A stretch of DNA of 64,000 nucleotides from Pilasporangium apinafurcum. Taxonomy: Eukaryota > Oomycota > Peronosporomycetes > Pythiales > Pythiaceae. Every line of letters starts with the position of its first letter. Position 1 is the stretch's first letter. The DNA lies in assembly GCA_001600495.1 (NCBI GenBank), contig BCKE01000013.1, forward strand, positions 89,190-153,189. The letters run 5' to 3'. Below, one piece after another: positions 45,906 through 55,421 of this stretch. Below the pieces are notes generated by a model. The model saw nothing but the letters and a program-made list of their open reading frames with translations. It was not told the DNA's origin and searched no databases. The position numbers were made by a program, and so were the translations under genes.

Positions 45906-47114
45906 ATGAAGATTTTTCGCTTAGCCATCGTCACCATCGCTGCCTTCGTCATCCAAAGCGTTGCGGCTATCAACACAGGCAGTGCATCTGGGTTGGCAGC
46001 AGGCACCACTGGTGGTGGCAGTGCTACCCCTGTCTACCCAACAACCATCGCGCAACTGAAGTCGTACTTGAGCGATTCCCAAGCGCGTGTGATCATCTTG
46101 GATCGTACGTTTGACTTCCGTGGCACAGAAGGTACCAAAACCGAAGCAGGCTGCCGACCCCTTGCTAATCGCCAGTGTATCGCCAAGAATAATGGCTACA
46201 AGGGCCAAGATTGCATCCTTCAGTCTGGAGGCATGTCCAACACTGGTGGGTGTGTCGAGGGTACATCTGTCACGGTGACTTATGATATCGCGGCGACCAA
46301 AAACCCACTGGTCGTTGCTGACAACAAGACCGTCCGTGGTGTCGGTACGAAGGGTGTAATTATTGGTAAGGGTCTGTGGCTCAATGGTAACAACATCATC
46401 ATCCAGAACATCCACATTACCAACCTCAATCCACATTTGATCTGGGGTGGGGATGCCATTTATATCCAAGGCAAGAACGGCGGCTCGACGGCCATGGAGA
46501 AAATTTGGCTGGATCACGTCAAGATCTCTAGTGTTGGTCGACAAATGATCGCCACAAATGCCGCCAGTGTCAAGAGCATGACAATTAGTAATTGTGATTT
46601 TGATGGTCGTACGACATACTCGTCGACCTGTGATGGACGTCACTACTGGACATTCATTTTCTATGGTTCACCAACACGCGTCAGTATGATCAATAACTAC
46701 ATTCATTCGACCTCGGGCCGAGGACCAAAAGTTGGTGGTTCCAACTCGGATGTCGTTATCCATGCGGTCAACAATTACTGGGCTGACAATAGTGGCCACT
46801 CGTTCGACGTTGAAAACACAGGCTATGTGCTCATTGAGGGTAATTACTTCGAGGATACGGCTATCCCCAGTGTGTCAACCGCGACTGGCGCAGTGCTCGT
46901 CCCCTCGAGCAGTACACAGTCGCTTTGCTCGACGTATTTGGGACGCAAATGCATTGAAAATGTGTTGGACAACAGTGGCAGCCTCACAAGTCTCTCGGCA
47001 AGTACGGCAGCGGCGAAGCTGAAGGGTTTGACCTCTGGTTACACACCAACCAGCGCGAAGAAGCTGGGGAAGAATACCGCCAACTTTGGCGTTGGTACCC
47101 TTGCTGCCATTTAA
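45906..47114 (+). CDS. Secreted PL1 pectin lyase, left copy of mirrored pair
   Basis: Single exon, 402 aa, minimal lyase without a tail. The signal peptide is [20 protein letters not shown]. Landmarks are [38 protein letters not shown] and [13 protein letters not shown]; in the third conserved position this copy has Gly-Pro-Lys rather than Ser-Pro-Lys, but Arg and Lys are kept. Predicted product is an extracellular enzyme that splits methyl-esterified pectin. Protein sequence is identical to the gene at 47947-49155 and the two genes point at each other. Transcription is expected from the Inr/FPR at 45855. Confidence 0.93.
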   Translation: MKIFRLAIVTIAAFVIQSVAAINTGSASGLAAGTTGGGSATPVYPTTIAQLKSYLSDSQARVIILDRTFDFRGTEGTKTEAGCRPLANRQCIAKNNGYKGQDCILQSGGMSNTGGCVEGTSVTVTYDIAATKNPLVVADNKTVRGVGTKGVIIGKGLWLNGNNIIIQNIHITNLNPHLIWGGDAIYIQGKNGGSTAMEKIWLDHVKISSVGRQMIATNAASVKSMTISNCDFDGRTTYSSTCDGRHYWTFIFYGSPTRVSMINNYIHSTSGRGPKVGGSNSDVVIHAVNNYWADNSGHSFDVENTGYVLIEGNYFEDTAIPSVSTATGAVLVPSSSTQSLCSTYLGRKCIENVLDNSGSLTSLSASTAAAKLKGLTSGYTPTSAKKLGKNTANFGVGTLAAI

Positions 47115-47118
47115 ATAC

Positions 47119-47942
47119 TTACTATTAGTAGTGATTTTGACGGGCATGTTTATTTGTGAGTGTGAGTTGTTAGCAGGCAACTAGAGGAGCTACTGGTAAA
47201 GTGAACAGATAGCACTGTAGCAGATTTACTATCCGAAATGGGGTAGAATTCAATAATGAATATTGGACCTTCATAGTTGACATATTTAAGTGTGATCTTT
47301 GGTCAGCATTCTCGAAGGTTGCTTGTCCCTTTGCTGATTTTGAGCGTCTATACGCGATCGCATTCTCTCAAACCCTTGAATAAACAGACCTGTCAAAATG
47401 GGCACTGTTTCCTGGCGGCTAACGGGTTGGCACCTGTTCGAGAGATCCTTCAATTACCTGATGGAAGTTCCAAGGTCGTCAGATAACAACTCAGCAGCAG
47501 AGCATAATAACGAGGTGTTTGTGACTGAACGATTAGCAAGCGACCGGCAGCCTGCCTCGATTTTGTACCTTCTGTGTCTCAAAAGTCAAACGTCCGGTTC
47601 AAGATATATAACTCGTCCCCATGTCTCTTTGTCTATTACTCACAGCTTCGTCAATATTACTCTTGCAAACGTAAAAGCCCATTGCATACACTGTTTTCCC
47701 TGCCAGCAAGTATGCAGGAGGTAACTCAACTGCTGGTGATACAGGGATAAATGTTGGACAATGCTCAGCGGCAGTATCACATGTACACACAACTTTCGCG
47801 AGCAACATAGTGTGATCTTAATAGGTATGTCCCATTTCGAAAACTTTAAGCACTGTTCTGGGTTTCATATAATTTCCGCGCCTACAGTTTATTCCGACTA
47901 CGTTTTACCACACATATACAAAGTCTTAGACACGCTACTCTT
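47119..47942. other. Spacer of the inverted duplication
   Basis: 824 bp of unique sequence between the 3' ends of the mirrored lyase genes. Short frames exist (for example 47398-47724 forward) but none has recognisable motifs. It must hold both transcription terminators. Confidence 0.6.
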
Positions 47943-47946
47943 GTAT

Positions 47947-49155
47947 TTAAATGGCAGCAAGGGTACCAACGCCAAAGTTGGCGGTATTCTTCCCCAGCTT
48001 CTTCGCGCTGGTTGGTGTGTAACCAGAGGTCAAACCCTTCAGCTTCGCCGCTGCCGTACTTGCCGAGAGACTTGTGAGGCTGCCACTGTTGTCCAACACA
48101 TTTTCAATGCATTTGCGTCCCAAATACGTCGAGCAAAGCGACTGTGTACTGCTCGAGGGGACGAGCACTGCGCCAGTCGCGGTTGACACACTGGGGATAG
48201 CCGTATCCTCGAAGTAATTACCCTCAATGAGCACATAGCCTGTGTTTTCAACGTCGAACGAGTGGCCACTATTGTCAGCCCAGTAATTGTTGACCGCATG
48301 GATAACGACATCCGAGTTGGAACCACCAACTTTTGGTCCTCGGCCCGAGGTCGAATGAATGTAGTTATTGATCATACTGACGCGTGTTGGTGAACCATAG
48401 AAAATGAATGTCCAGTAGTGACGTCCATCACAGGTCGACGAGTATGTCGTACGACCATCAAAATCACAATTACTAATTGTCATGCTCTTGACACTGGCGG
48501 CATTTGTGGCGATCATTTGTCGACCAACACTAGAGATCTTGACGTGATCCAGCCAAATTTTCTCCATGGCCGTCGAGCCGCCGTTCTTGCCTTGGATATA
48601 AATGGCATCCCCACCCCAGATCAAATGTGGATTGAGGTTGGTAATGTGGATGTTCTGGATGATGATGTTGTTACCATTGAGCCACAGACCCTTACCAATA
48701 ATTACACCCTTCGTACCGACACCACGGACGGTCTTGTTGTCAGCAACGACCAGTGGGTTTTTGGTCGCCGCGATATCATAAGTCACCGTGACAGATGTAC
48801 CCTCGACACACCCACCAGTGTTGGACATGCCTCCAGACTGAAGGATGCAATCTTGGCCCTTGTAGCCATTATTCTTGGCGATACACTGGCGATTAGCAAG
48901 GGGTCGGCAGCCTGCTTCGGTTTTGGTACCTTCTGTGCCACGGAAGTCAAACGTACGATCCAAGATGATCACACGCGCTTGGGAATCGCTCAAGTACGAC
49001 TTCAGTTGCGCGATGGTTGTTGGGTAGACAGGGGTAGCACTGCCACCACCAGTGGTGCCTGCTGCCAACCCAGATGCACTGCCTGTGTTGATAGCCGCAA
49101 CGCTTTGGATGACGAAGGCAGCGATGGTGACGATGGCTAAGCGAAAAATCTTCAT
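47947..49155 (-). CDS. Secreted PL1 pectin lyase, right copy of mirrored pair
   Basis: Single exon, 402 aa, identical in protein to the gene at 45906. The signal peptide, catalytic landmarks and lack of a tail are the same. The promoter region is also duplicated, including the Inr/FPR at 49191-49206, so both copies should be expressed alike. Identity in the shadow frames suggests almost no synonymous divergence, which means a very recent duplication, gene conversion between arms, or an assembly artefact. Confidence 0.92.
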   Translation of the reverse strand: MKIFRLAIVTIAAFVIQSVAAINTGSASGLAAGTTGGGSATPVYPTTIAQLKSYLSDSQARVIILDRTFDFRGTEGTKTEAGCRPLANRQCIAKNNGYKGQDCILQSGGMSNTGGCVEGTSVTVTYDIAATKNPLVVADNKTVRGVGTKGVIIGKGLWLNGNNIIIQNIHITNLNPHLIWGGDAIYIQGKNGGSTAMEKIWLDHVKISSVGRQMIATNAASVKSMTISNCDFDGRTTYSSTCDGRHYWTFIFYGSPTRVSMINNYIHSTSGRGPKVGGSNSDVVIHAVNNYWADNSGHSFDVENTGYVLIEGNYFEDTAIPSVSTATGAVLVPSSSTQSLCSTYLGRKCIENVLDNSGSLTSLSASTAAAKLKGLTSGYTPTSAKKLGKNTANFGVGTLAAI

Positions 49156-49190
49156 TGTCCTCTTGGGAGTGGAGTTGACTTGGCGAAAGT

Positions 49191-49206
49191 AAATTGAAAA
49201 ATGAAC
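49191..49206 (-). promoter_or_regulatory. Oomycete Inr/FPR core promoter (right copy)
   Basis: Reverse complement of the element at 45855-45870, again 36 bp before the ATG. Confidence 0.85.
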
Positions 49207-49435
49207 GAAGAGAAACTAGTAGCGGTTTGTGCTTGTTTCAGATGGATTTCATGGAGGAGTTCGCAGTGAAAAACGATGTTGTCGACCATTTGCAAGGCCA
49301 ACAAGGAAAAAGGTTGGAAAACAGTTGGAACTACGGACAGAAAAGAGAGAGAAAGCTTGTGTATGAACATTCAAATGAAGGGAGAGCATGAAGGTATCGA
49401 CACATTTGTATGGGAGATGCGAGTTGATGGTGTAG

Positions 49436-51759
49436 ATAAAAGTGATAGACAATGCGGTGCGGTAGATTTGAACTGGTCATTTCACACAGTTCTTCAAATC
49501 CAGTAGAAGCGTCAGAGCATCAACAAATGCTTGACCAGATGGCCTGATCATGGGAGATGCGCTCAAGGGCTGGAAGCTTTTTTTGGGTGTTTTCCGTGTC
49601 TGAGTACCAAGTCTGAATCTCGAGTCCCCAGTTCGCTGTTATGACTCAACAGAATATTACAATTTTTGCTGAGAAAAACTGGTTTTATCTGCAAGTTTAT
49701 GTGGTGTTTCTTGTTTTTTCTTCAAATTACCATTAATTCGATGTTCCGAGGGGGGGGGGAATGATGAAAAGCCCCATTGCTGTACAAACACATAGTGAAA
49801 AATTGCTGTCTGTTGAAAATGATGGCTCGTTTATCTGTTACAGTGCTCGGCTTTGTGTGTCATAAGATTTTGGTGAATGGTCTCAGTGATCACCTCATGT
49901 CTCTGCCCTTTCTCCTTCTATAATGGCCATGTGCTTGTATGATATTTCTCACAATATGACGCTTTGTACGACTGGTATTGCGTACTTGTTCAAGTTCCAC
50001 TGCAATACAACCCTGGAGGGCCAGGAACTGTAAAGAATGAAGTGTGACCATTGTAATGCAACGATGTAATATCTACTGTTACGAAGTACTACTATTAATA
50101 CTTTGTAGTCCATCATATTCTACACTTATACATGCATAGTTGCGTTCTCTACATGGAAAAGCGCACTTCTTGACGACATAGGGACTGGATTTGAAGGGGT
50201 TAATGTGAATTTTGCTGTGAGACGGACCATGAGAAAATTGCTTCAATCAGACTCTATAAACAATATGAGCTTCTGTTTGCAACATTTGTCAAAACTTTGG
50301 TCAGTTTGGTTAGGATTAGAGTGATCATATTCTCCCTTTTTTCGCTAATTGAACCATACTGTCACAAGGTGACAGTGGTTCTACACCCATTTCATCTCCC
50401 ACTACACCGAACAGGATATCTCATCTGTTCAAGTTGCAAAAGTGTCATGGTTTCACCAAAAGTGCTACACTCATCCATTACGACTGTCAGATTGTGACCA
50501 CGACAGAATAAATAAAACCAATGAAAGCGAATACGCGATAATCAGATCAGTATGCTCGTCCGTTCCTTTAGTCTTACTTTCAAACAGACCGCACTCATAA
50601 CACGGATGCAAAGCAAAGATGATCTTTCTGGTTTTATAGAGACATTTACTTTGCATCGGGAAGAGTTGTGCGATGTTTTCTGAATATTACCATCGATCAT
50701 GTTTTCGTTGCGAATTTCAAGCACACAGCTTAATCCCTCCCAGAGACTATGTTCTGCAATGGTTCAGCCGATCTTCAGATGTCCAGTTGATCATAGCCAG
50801 GGATGGGGTCTTTTTGTTGTGAAACTATCCACTCTTACTTCAAGCATACTTGCATACAAGTGCGTTTTGCAAATCACAGACAGACAAATGAAATGGTGTC
50901 ACTATCGACGGACAGTTTAGGCGTCATGTCTGCATACATCATTCGAATGCCGCTGACTCGGGTTGATGTTTCCCGATATATATGAGAAAAACAAGAACTA
51001 ACATGAATTTGGACGATCAGCAAAAAGCATCCCTTTGTTAATTGACATTCAAACAGCAAAGCACGATCGTTCTCATGCACTCGTATGTTTACATCTGGAA
51101 GAAACCTTGGTCGTGATCCAAACGAAGATCATCTTATCCGGTAACAGACTTATATGCTTTCTCGACATCTACAGTACAAAACCCAGAGTCAGATGTTTCA
51201 ACAGAAGTTGCTCATGATTGAAAGTGTAATCTCAAGTATCATCAGTGGTATATATAGCTATTGGTTATTGGCGAGTCCGGTATTGCGCACAAATTCGGCA
51301 TATACATTTGCAGCTGCTGTTGGAGCATCTTGCAAAAGAGTTCAACAATATTCCCCAGTTTTCTGATGTAGTTAGGGGCATTGGAAAAGATTTGCGAGTT
51401 GCTAGGATGTCTGTAACCAATGACCTCAACTATTTCGTCATGCCATTGCATCAATAAAATTCTTGCTATACCAATTTGCATCTGAGTTCATTACGCCTAA
51501 GGAGTTCCCAGTAGATGCTAAAGATACCAACTAGCATCCACTCCCTCCTAATTTCGGGCCCATAACACCAGTGAACTGGCAGGACTGTAATATGTCTCCA
51601 TTAGATATCCGACCCAGCGGATCTGAAAACGAGATAAACGTGAACGGGTTTTCTAAAGTATGATTTCTTACTATGTGTCGGAATGCGAACTTCTGTTAGG
51701 TGCGATAGTTCATTGTTTACAGTTATGTTCGAATTGGATACTTGAACATCAGTCATTCA
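49436..51759. other. Gene-poor stretch
   Basis: No gene supported. It includes a ten-base G run near 49751. A reverse-strand frame (51242-51481, 79 codons) has protein-like composition (EVIGYRHPSNSQIFSNAPNY) but no family was recognised; it may be a decayed gene. Confidence 0.45.
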
Positions 51760-52626
51760 TTTCACTTTCTAGGTAGCTTTATTAACAAGCAATCCGCAAG
51801 TCAAGGGAGCCAAAAACAGCCTAATTCTTAGGTTGGCCAAAATCCAAAAAATCCGCTATTCGTGCTCTACGAAAATGTGTGGCAGTTCGAAACAGATCCG
51901 TCCAAGAAAACTTGTTTCCCGTGATTATTATCCAAGTCGTAGCATCCAGAGAGGAGAACTGGTACGACAAAATTTGCATTTTCTGTCAGATGGTCATCGA
52001 TTTTGCGATTCTCAAGGTCGTTCAGAACATAAAAAATACCACAATACCATTTTTGTCCAATGATATACTCTGTAGCACATAGTATGGAACTCAAGTGCTG
52101 AAGAGTGGCTTAAGACACCAACAGTATTGCACCAATAACTCGAAGATTGCCGCCAAATTACTTGGACGACAAACACTCTTGACAATATTAGAGCTCATTT
52201 TATTCAATATGGTTAGGGTAAATGACATATATGAAACGAATTATGAATCAAAAGAAATAAAAACGATGACCATCAAGCTAAAACAATGCCAAAATGGAAG
52301 CGAATACTCATCTTTGACTGCTAATTACTCGACAACCACTAGTTCGATTTGAACGCTGTTTGCTTTGTTCATCATTACAAATAAAAAACTATCCTATGCC
52401 AAAATATTATGTGCTAAAAGGCAGTTGCGGATTTTTTGAGTTTAGGAAAACAACTGAAAACTGGCACCGTTGGCTCGCGGATTGCTTGTTAAAACAATAA
52501 TTCCGAATTTGCCTCCAAAAGAGTAAATCTCTTTTCTTTCCTCTTGATTGACGACGTCCGTCGCCAATCAATTGCGCTTCCTCACTCCACAACAGTGTAC
52601 GCTAATAAAATGGCTACCCTTTTACA
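51760..52626 (-). repeat. Second copy of the Fanzor-element 5' repeat, split by TIR element
   Basis: Matches 33013-33173 once the 705-bp insert and one TA are removed. Fanzor protein sequence is not visible beside it, so it is a solo terminal fragment or belongs to a related non-coding element. It ends at the same GGCTACCCTTTTACA boundary. Confidence 0.75.
51785..52489 (+). mobile_element. 705-bp TIR element, copy 2
   Basis: The same element as 35539-36243 in opposite orientation, with identical 13-bp ends (ACAAGCAATCCGC) and TA on both sides. The paralogous sequence at 33031-33048 has a single TA and no insert, which supports a TA target duplication. No recognised coding domain. Confidence 0.88.
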
Positions 52627-53123
52627 ATCATAATTCCTCTAGAAATAGAAGGAGCCACACAGATTACCAAAACAGACGTACATAAAACAACGATTTTGTG
52701 CTTGTCGGTGTTAAAAGCAAGTAAGTGGGATGAAAAGATGTTGAGGCACAAATCGTAGGATGAACGCTAATTGGATCATAATCATCACCTGGGCAGCGCA
52801 CACGTCGAAGTGTAGACAAAAAAAAACGCAATTTGCCACTCTCGGAGCCTGGGCACCGAGTATGAACGTTGCGATGATCACCTGCTAATGACGTCGTCCG
52901 AAATACATATCCGATGCGGAATGTGTTATTCAATTGTTTATGCTTGCGCTTCTTCATACTTCATAGGAGGATTGTTGGTAGCACAATTACTTATTCTCCT
53001 TTTCCCCATATTATGTGAAGCAACATATCAGCATTCTTGTCGCTTCTGAAGTCTCCAACAAGTGGACAAACGCTCAAACACTCTGCAGCAAAGTCACTCT
53101 CTTCAATCACTTTGTGAAGGATT
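52627..53123. other. Intergenic, no gene seen
   Basis: No supported frame or repeat beyond the boundary of the preceding element. Confidence 0.5.
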
Positions 53124-53741
53124 ATGAACAAACTGCTCAAGCTCAGTTCTGTTATCGCCTTCGCTGTATGTGTTTTCGATCAAACATTGCTAGCAACATG
53201 TGTATAGCTCTTGGTCTTGCGATTAACACCACCAACGGCAGTAATGCCAGATCATTTACCTAACAACAATTGCCGAGCCGTGAGCCTACCTCAATGCCAC
53301 CATACCGACGACGCGTTTCACATACAAAGCTCCAGTCTATCAAACATAATGATGGAGAGTATCTAGATCGACCACATTAAAATTTCCAACATTGGACGGT
53401 AATTTATCGCCATTAACACTGCCAGTGTCGACTCCATGGTCATCAGCAACTACGACTTTGACAACAATACACTCTACTCATCCACATACGATAGTCATCG
53501 CTACTGGACGTTCATCTACCGCGGTGGCAACATCAAAGTGAGTATGACCAAGAGCATCTTTCGCTCGATCTTGAGTGATGTACCAAAAATGGTAGGCGAA
53601 GCGAACCTCAATGTCATTATCCACAGTGCCAACAATCACTGGTACGACTGGATCATCAATTTCGAAATTGATATCAATGACTACGTCTTGGCCAAGGACA
53701 GCTACTTTTACAGTGCGACTACTTCGTTGGATCCGTAACAC
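53124..53741 (+). pseudogene. Decayed PL1 pectin lyase
   Basis: A signal-peptide-like start (MNKLLKLSSVIAFAVCVF) is followed by an AINTTNGSNA stretch that matches the mature N-terminus of the other lyases. The next 250 residues of the domain are largely deleted. Similarity resumes at 53361 with IDHIKISNIGR, interrupted by a TAG in place of the usual Trp just before it and a TAA in place of Gln just after. The later region (53436-53738) keeps YSSTYDSHRYWTFIYRG and NNHWYD, but the TSGRxPK motif is reduced to SDVPK, losing the catalytic-site Arg. Non-functional. Confidence 0.85.
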
Positions 53742-54155
53742 GACTGGTTAGTCGATCCTGGCAGCAGATGACAAATCTGCTTCAGATTACCAAGCACACC
53801 GTTTGACCAGTTGGCAACAAGAGACGGCACTTACCTGATTGGAGCTATCATCGTAAGCCGAGTCGCTGGCGCGGATGCGTTGGGTAATGTGGATGATGAG
53901 AATAAGGCGTATATCTATTCTCCGCTTCCAACTTGTAAGCAATCTTGGTAAACCGTGTCAATAAACACCACACCCCATTTGGGCAAAGCACTTGTCCCTG
54001 TTTTAATTGGCCATTCACATAGTTTTGCAAAATTTGTGCCCATTTCGGGTGCCTTCACCTCTTGAGAAACTTTCTTCGATATCAAAAGGGGTTCGTTCGA
54101 CAAAGTATCAAACAGTTGACTACACATAGGCCAGTAGCCACATCACTTCCGAATC

Positions 54156-55220
54156 ATGGCAACAAAACGCCACAAAGTCACATCTGCATCAATGAATCCA
54201 GCAGTAAAAACGAAGAAGCAGCGCAGTAAACGCACACAGAAGGGATCGATTCGCGTGAAAATCGGACCCGAAGCGCTACCAGGCTTCGACAGGTGCCTGA
54301 TGCTACAACCAGAGCTCTGTTGTGAATTCTTGGCATTTCTCGATCCTCACCATATCGCATCGCTATGCGAAGCTATTAAGGGCAACCAGGCGATGCGTAC
54401 ATTGCTACGGGACTCAAAGCGATGGCGACAATTAATCCAACTACACTGTAAGATCGATTTGTGTGGCGTTGCACAAGAGGGTAAAGATCCACACGTTGAT
54501 CTGCCGATGATTATGCGCACCATCGACGTTCCCTATGCCTGTCATGAAATGGCCAACTATCTGAGCTTACGTAGCCAACTTCACTCCTTCAACTCCCAAG
54601 TGCACGTCGTTCAAGACGATTTGGGTGTGATTGAACGTGTCGACAGCCTCGTGATCGATTGTCTAGCATTCCCCACATCCGCTATTTACTTGAATCCACA
54701 TCGTGGAGTCGCCGGTCGCGTGCACCAACGTGCTGGACCTGATCTGAATGCGATGCTACGCAACTTGCCTATGCGTCTCCATTTGCAGATTACTGCAGGG
54801 AGTGTGTTGGTGACACCCGGCTTTTCCACAGGAGTACGCCTGCTGGTACATTGCGTGGGACCTGCGTACACTGCACCAAAATCGGATATGCTGCTGTATA
54901 CCACGTACGTGAATGCATTGCTGGCCATTGAGAAAGCTTCAGAGGTGACTTGTGCGGCGTTCGCATCCATCTCCACGGGACTGTTTGGCTATCCGATGGA
55001 CCAGGCTGCACAGATTGCATTGTGGGCGGTGCGTGATGTTATCCGGAGCCGCTTTCGATGGGACAAACACATCGTCTTTGTCGGCTTTGATAAACTGGCA
55101 CTGAAAGCATTTCAGACAGCGATGCAAGAAACGCTCAAGACTTTTCACATGACGCCCTTTCCGTATCCAGATGTGTTGGGTCCAATTAATGCTGTTGGTT
55201 CGTCGTCAAGTGCGAACTGA
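54156..55220 (+). CDS. F-box-like plus macro-domain protein
   Basis: Single exon, 354 aa. The basic N-terminus (residues 15-30, KTKKQRSKRTQKG) could be a nuclear signal. Residues 45-100 (PELCCEFLAFLDPHHIASL, then a RWRQLIQLH end) look like an F-box-type helix bundle. Residues 165-340 form a macro domain: DSLVIDC strand, GVAGRVHQRAGPDL helix, ITAGSVLVTPGF, LLVHCVGPAY and FASISTGLFGYPMDQAAQIAL. Macro domains bind or hydrolyse ADP-ribose. The first ligand loop, normally NAAN..L.GGGG, is altered here (NPHRGVAG), so hydrolase activity is uncertain while binding may remain. A link between ubiquitin ligase recruitment and ADP-ribosylated targets is inference. Confidence 0.8.
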   Translation: MATKRHKVTSASMNPAVKTKKQRSKRTQKGSIRVKIGPEALPGFDRCLMLQPELCCEFLAFLDPHHIASLCEAIKGNQAMRTLLRDSKRWRQLIQLHCKIDLCGVAQEGKDPHVDLPMIMRTIDVPYACHEMANYLSLRSQLHSFNSQVHVVQDDLGVIERVDSLVIDCLAFPTSAIYLNPHRGVAGRVHQRAGPDLNAMLRNLPMRLHLQITAGSVLVTPGFSTGVRLLVHCVGPAYTAPKSDMLLYTTYVNALLAIEKASEVTCAAFASISTGLFGYPMDQAAQIALWAVRDVIRSRFRWDKHIVFVGFDKLALKAFQTAMQETLKTFHMTPFPYPDVLGPINAVGSSSSAN

Positions 55221-55421
55221 AAGTGTCAATGTGTTAATGCTGTAATCTTTCGTTCATGTATGCGCGTTTGTGCTTTCCAACAGTTCATCGTTCGAAAGAA
55301 ACATATTCATTTAAATATGAAAATCGCTCAATATATGGTTTATGATATGCTAGTAAGCACGATCACGTTTTACTGCAAATACAAAAAGCTACTCAAGAAA
55401 CCTGTCTCGACCTTATGATTA

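Larger units (their letters stand above)
45626..47118 (+). repeat. Left arm of 1,493-bp inverted duplication
   Basis: Carries a pectin lyase gene with 280 bp of its upstream region. Its mirror is 47943-49435, with equal arm length, so no net indels. Both strands' translations agree over the coding region, implying near-identical DNA. Homology stops four bases after the stop codon. Confidence 0.9.
47943..49435 (-). repeat. Right arm of 1,493-bp inverted duplication
   Basis: Mirror of 45626-47118. Outside the arms the sequences differ completely, with a few mismatches at the outermost few bases (CTACATCATC against CTACACCATC). Confidence 0.9.

Noticed and set aside
45921-46643. Open 240-codon frame antisense to the left pectin lyase
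   Set aside because: It is a shadow of a strongly conserved coding strand and lacks protein-like motifs; the same shadow recurs at 48418-49140.
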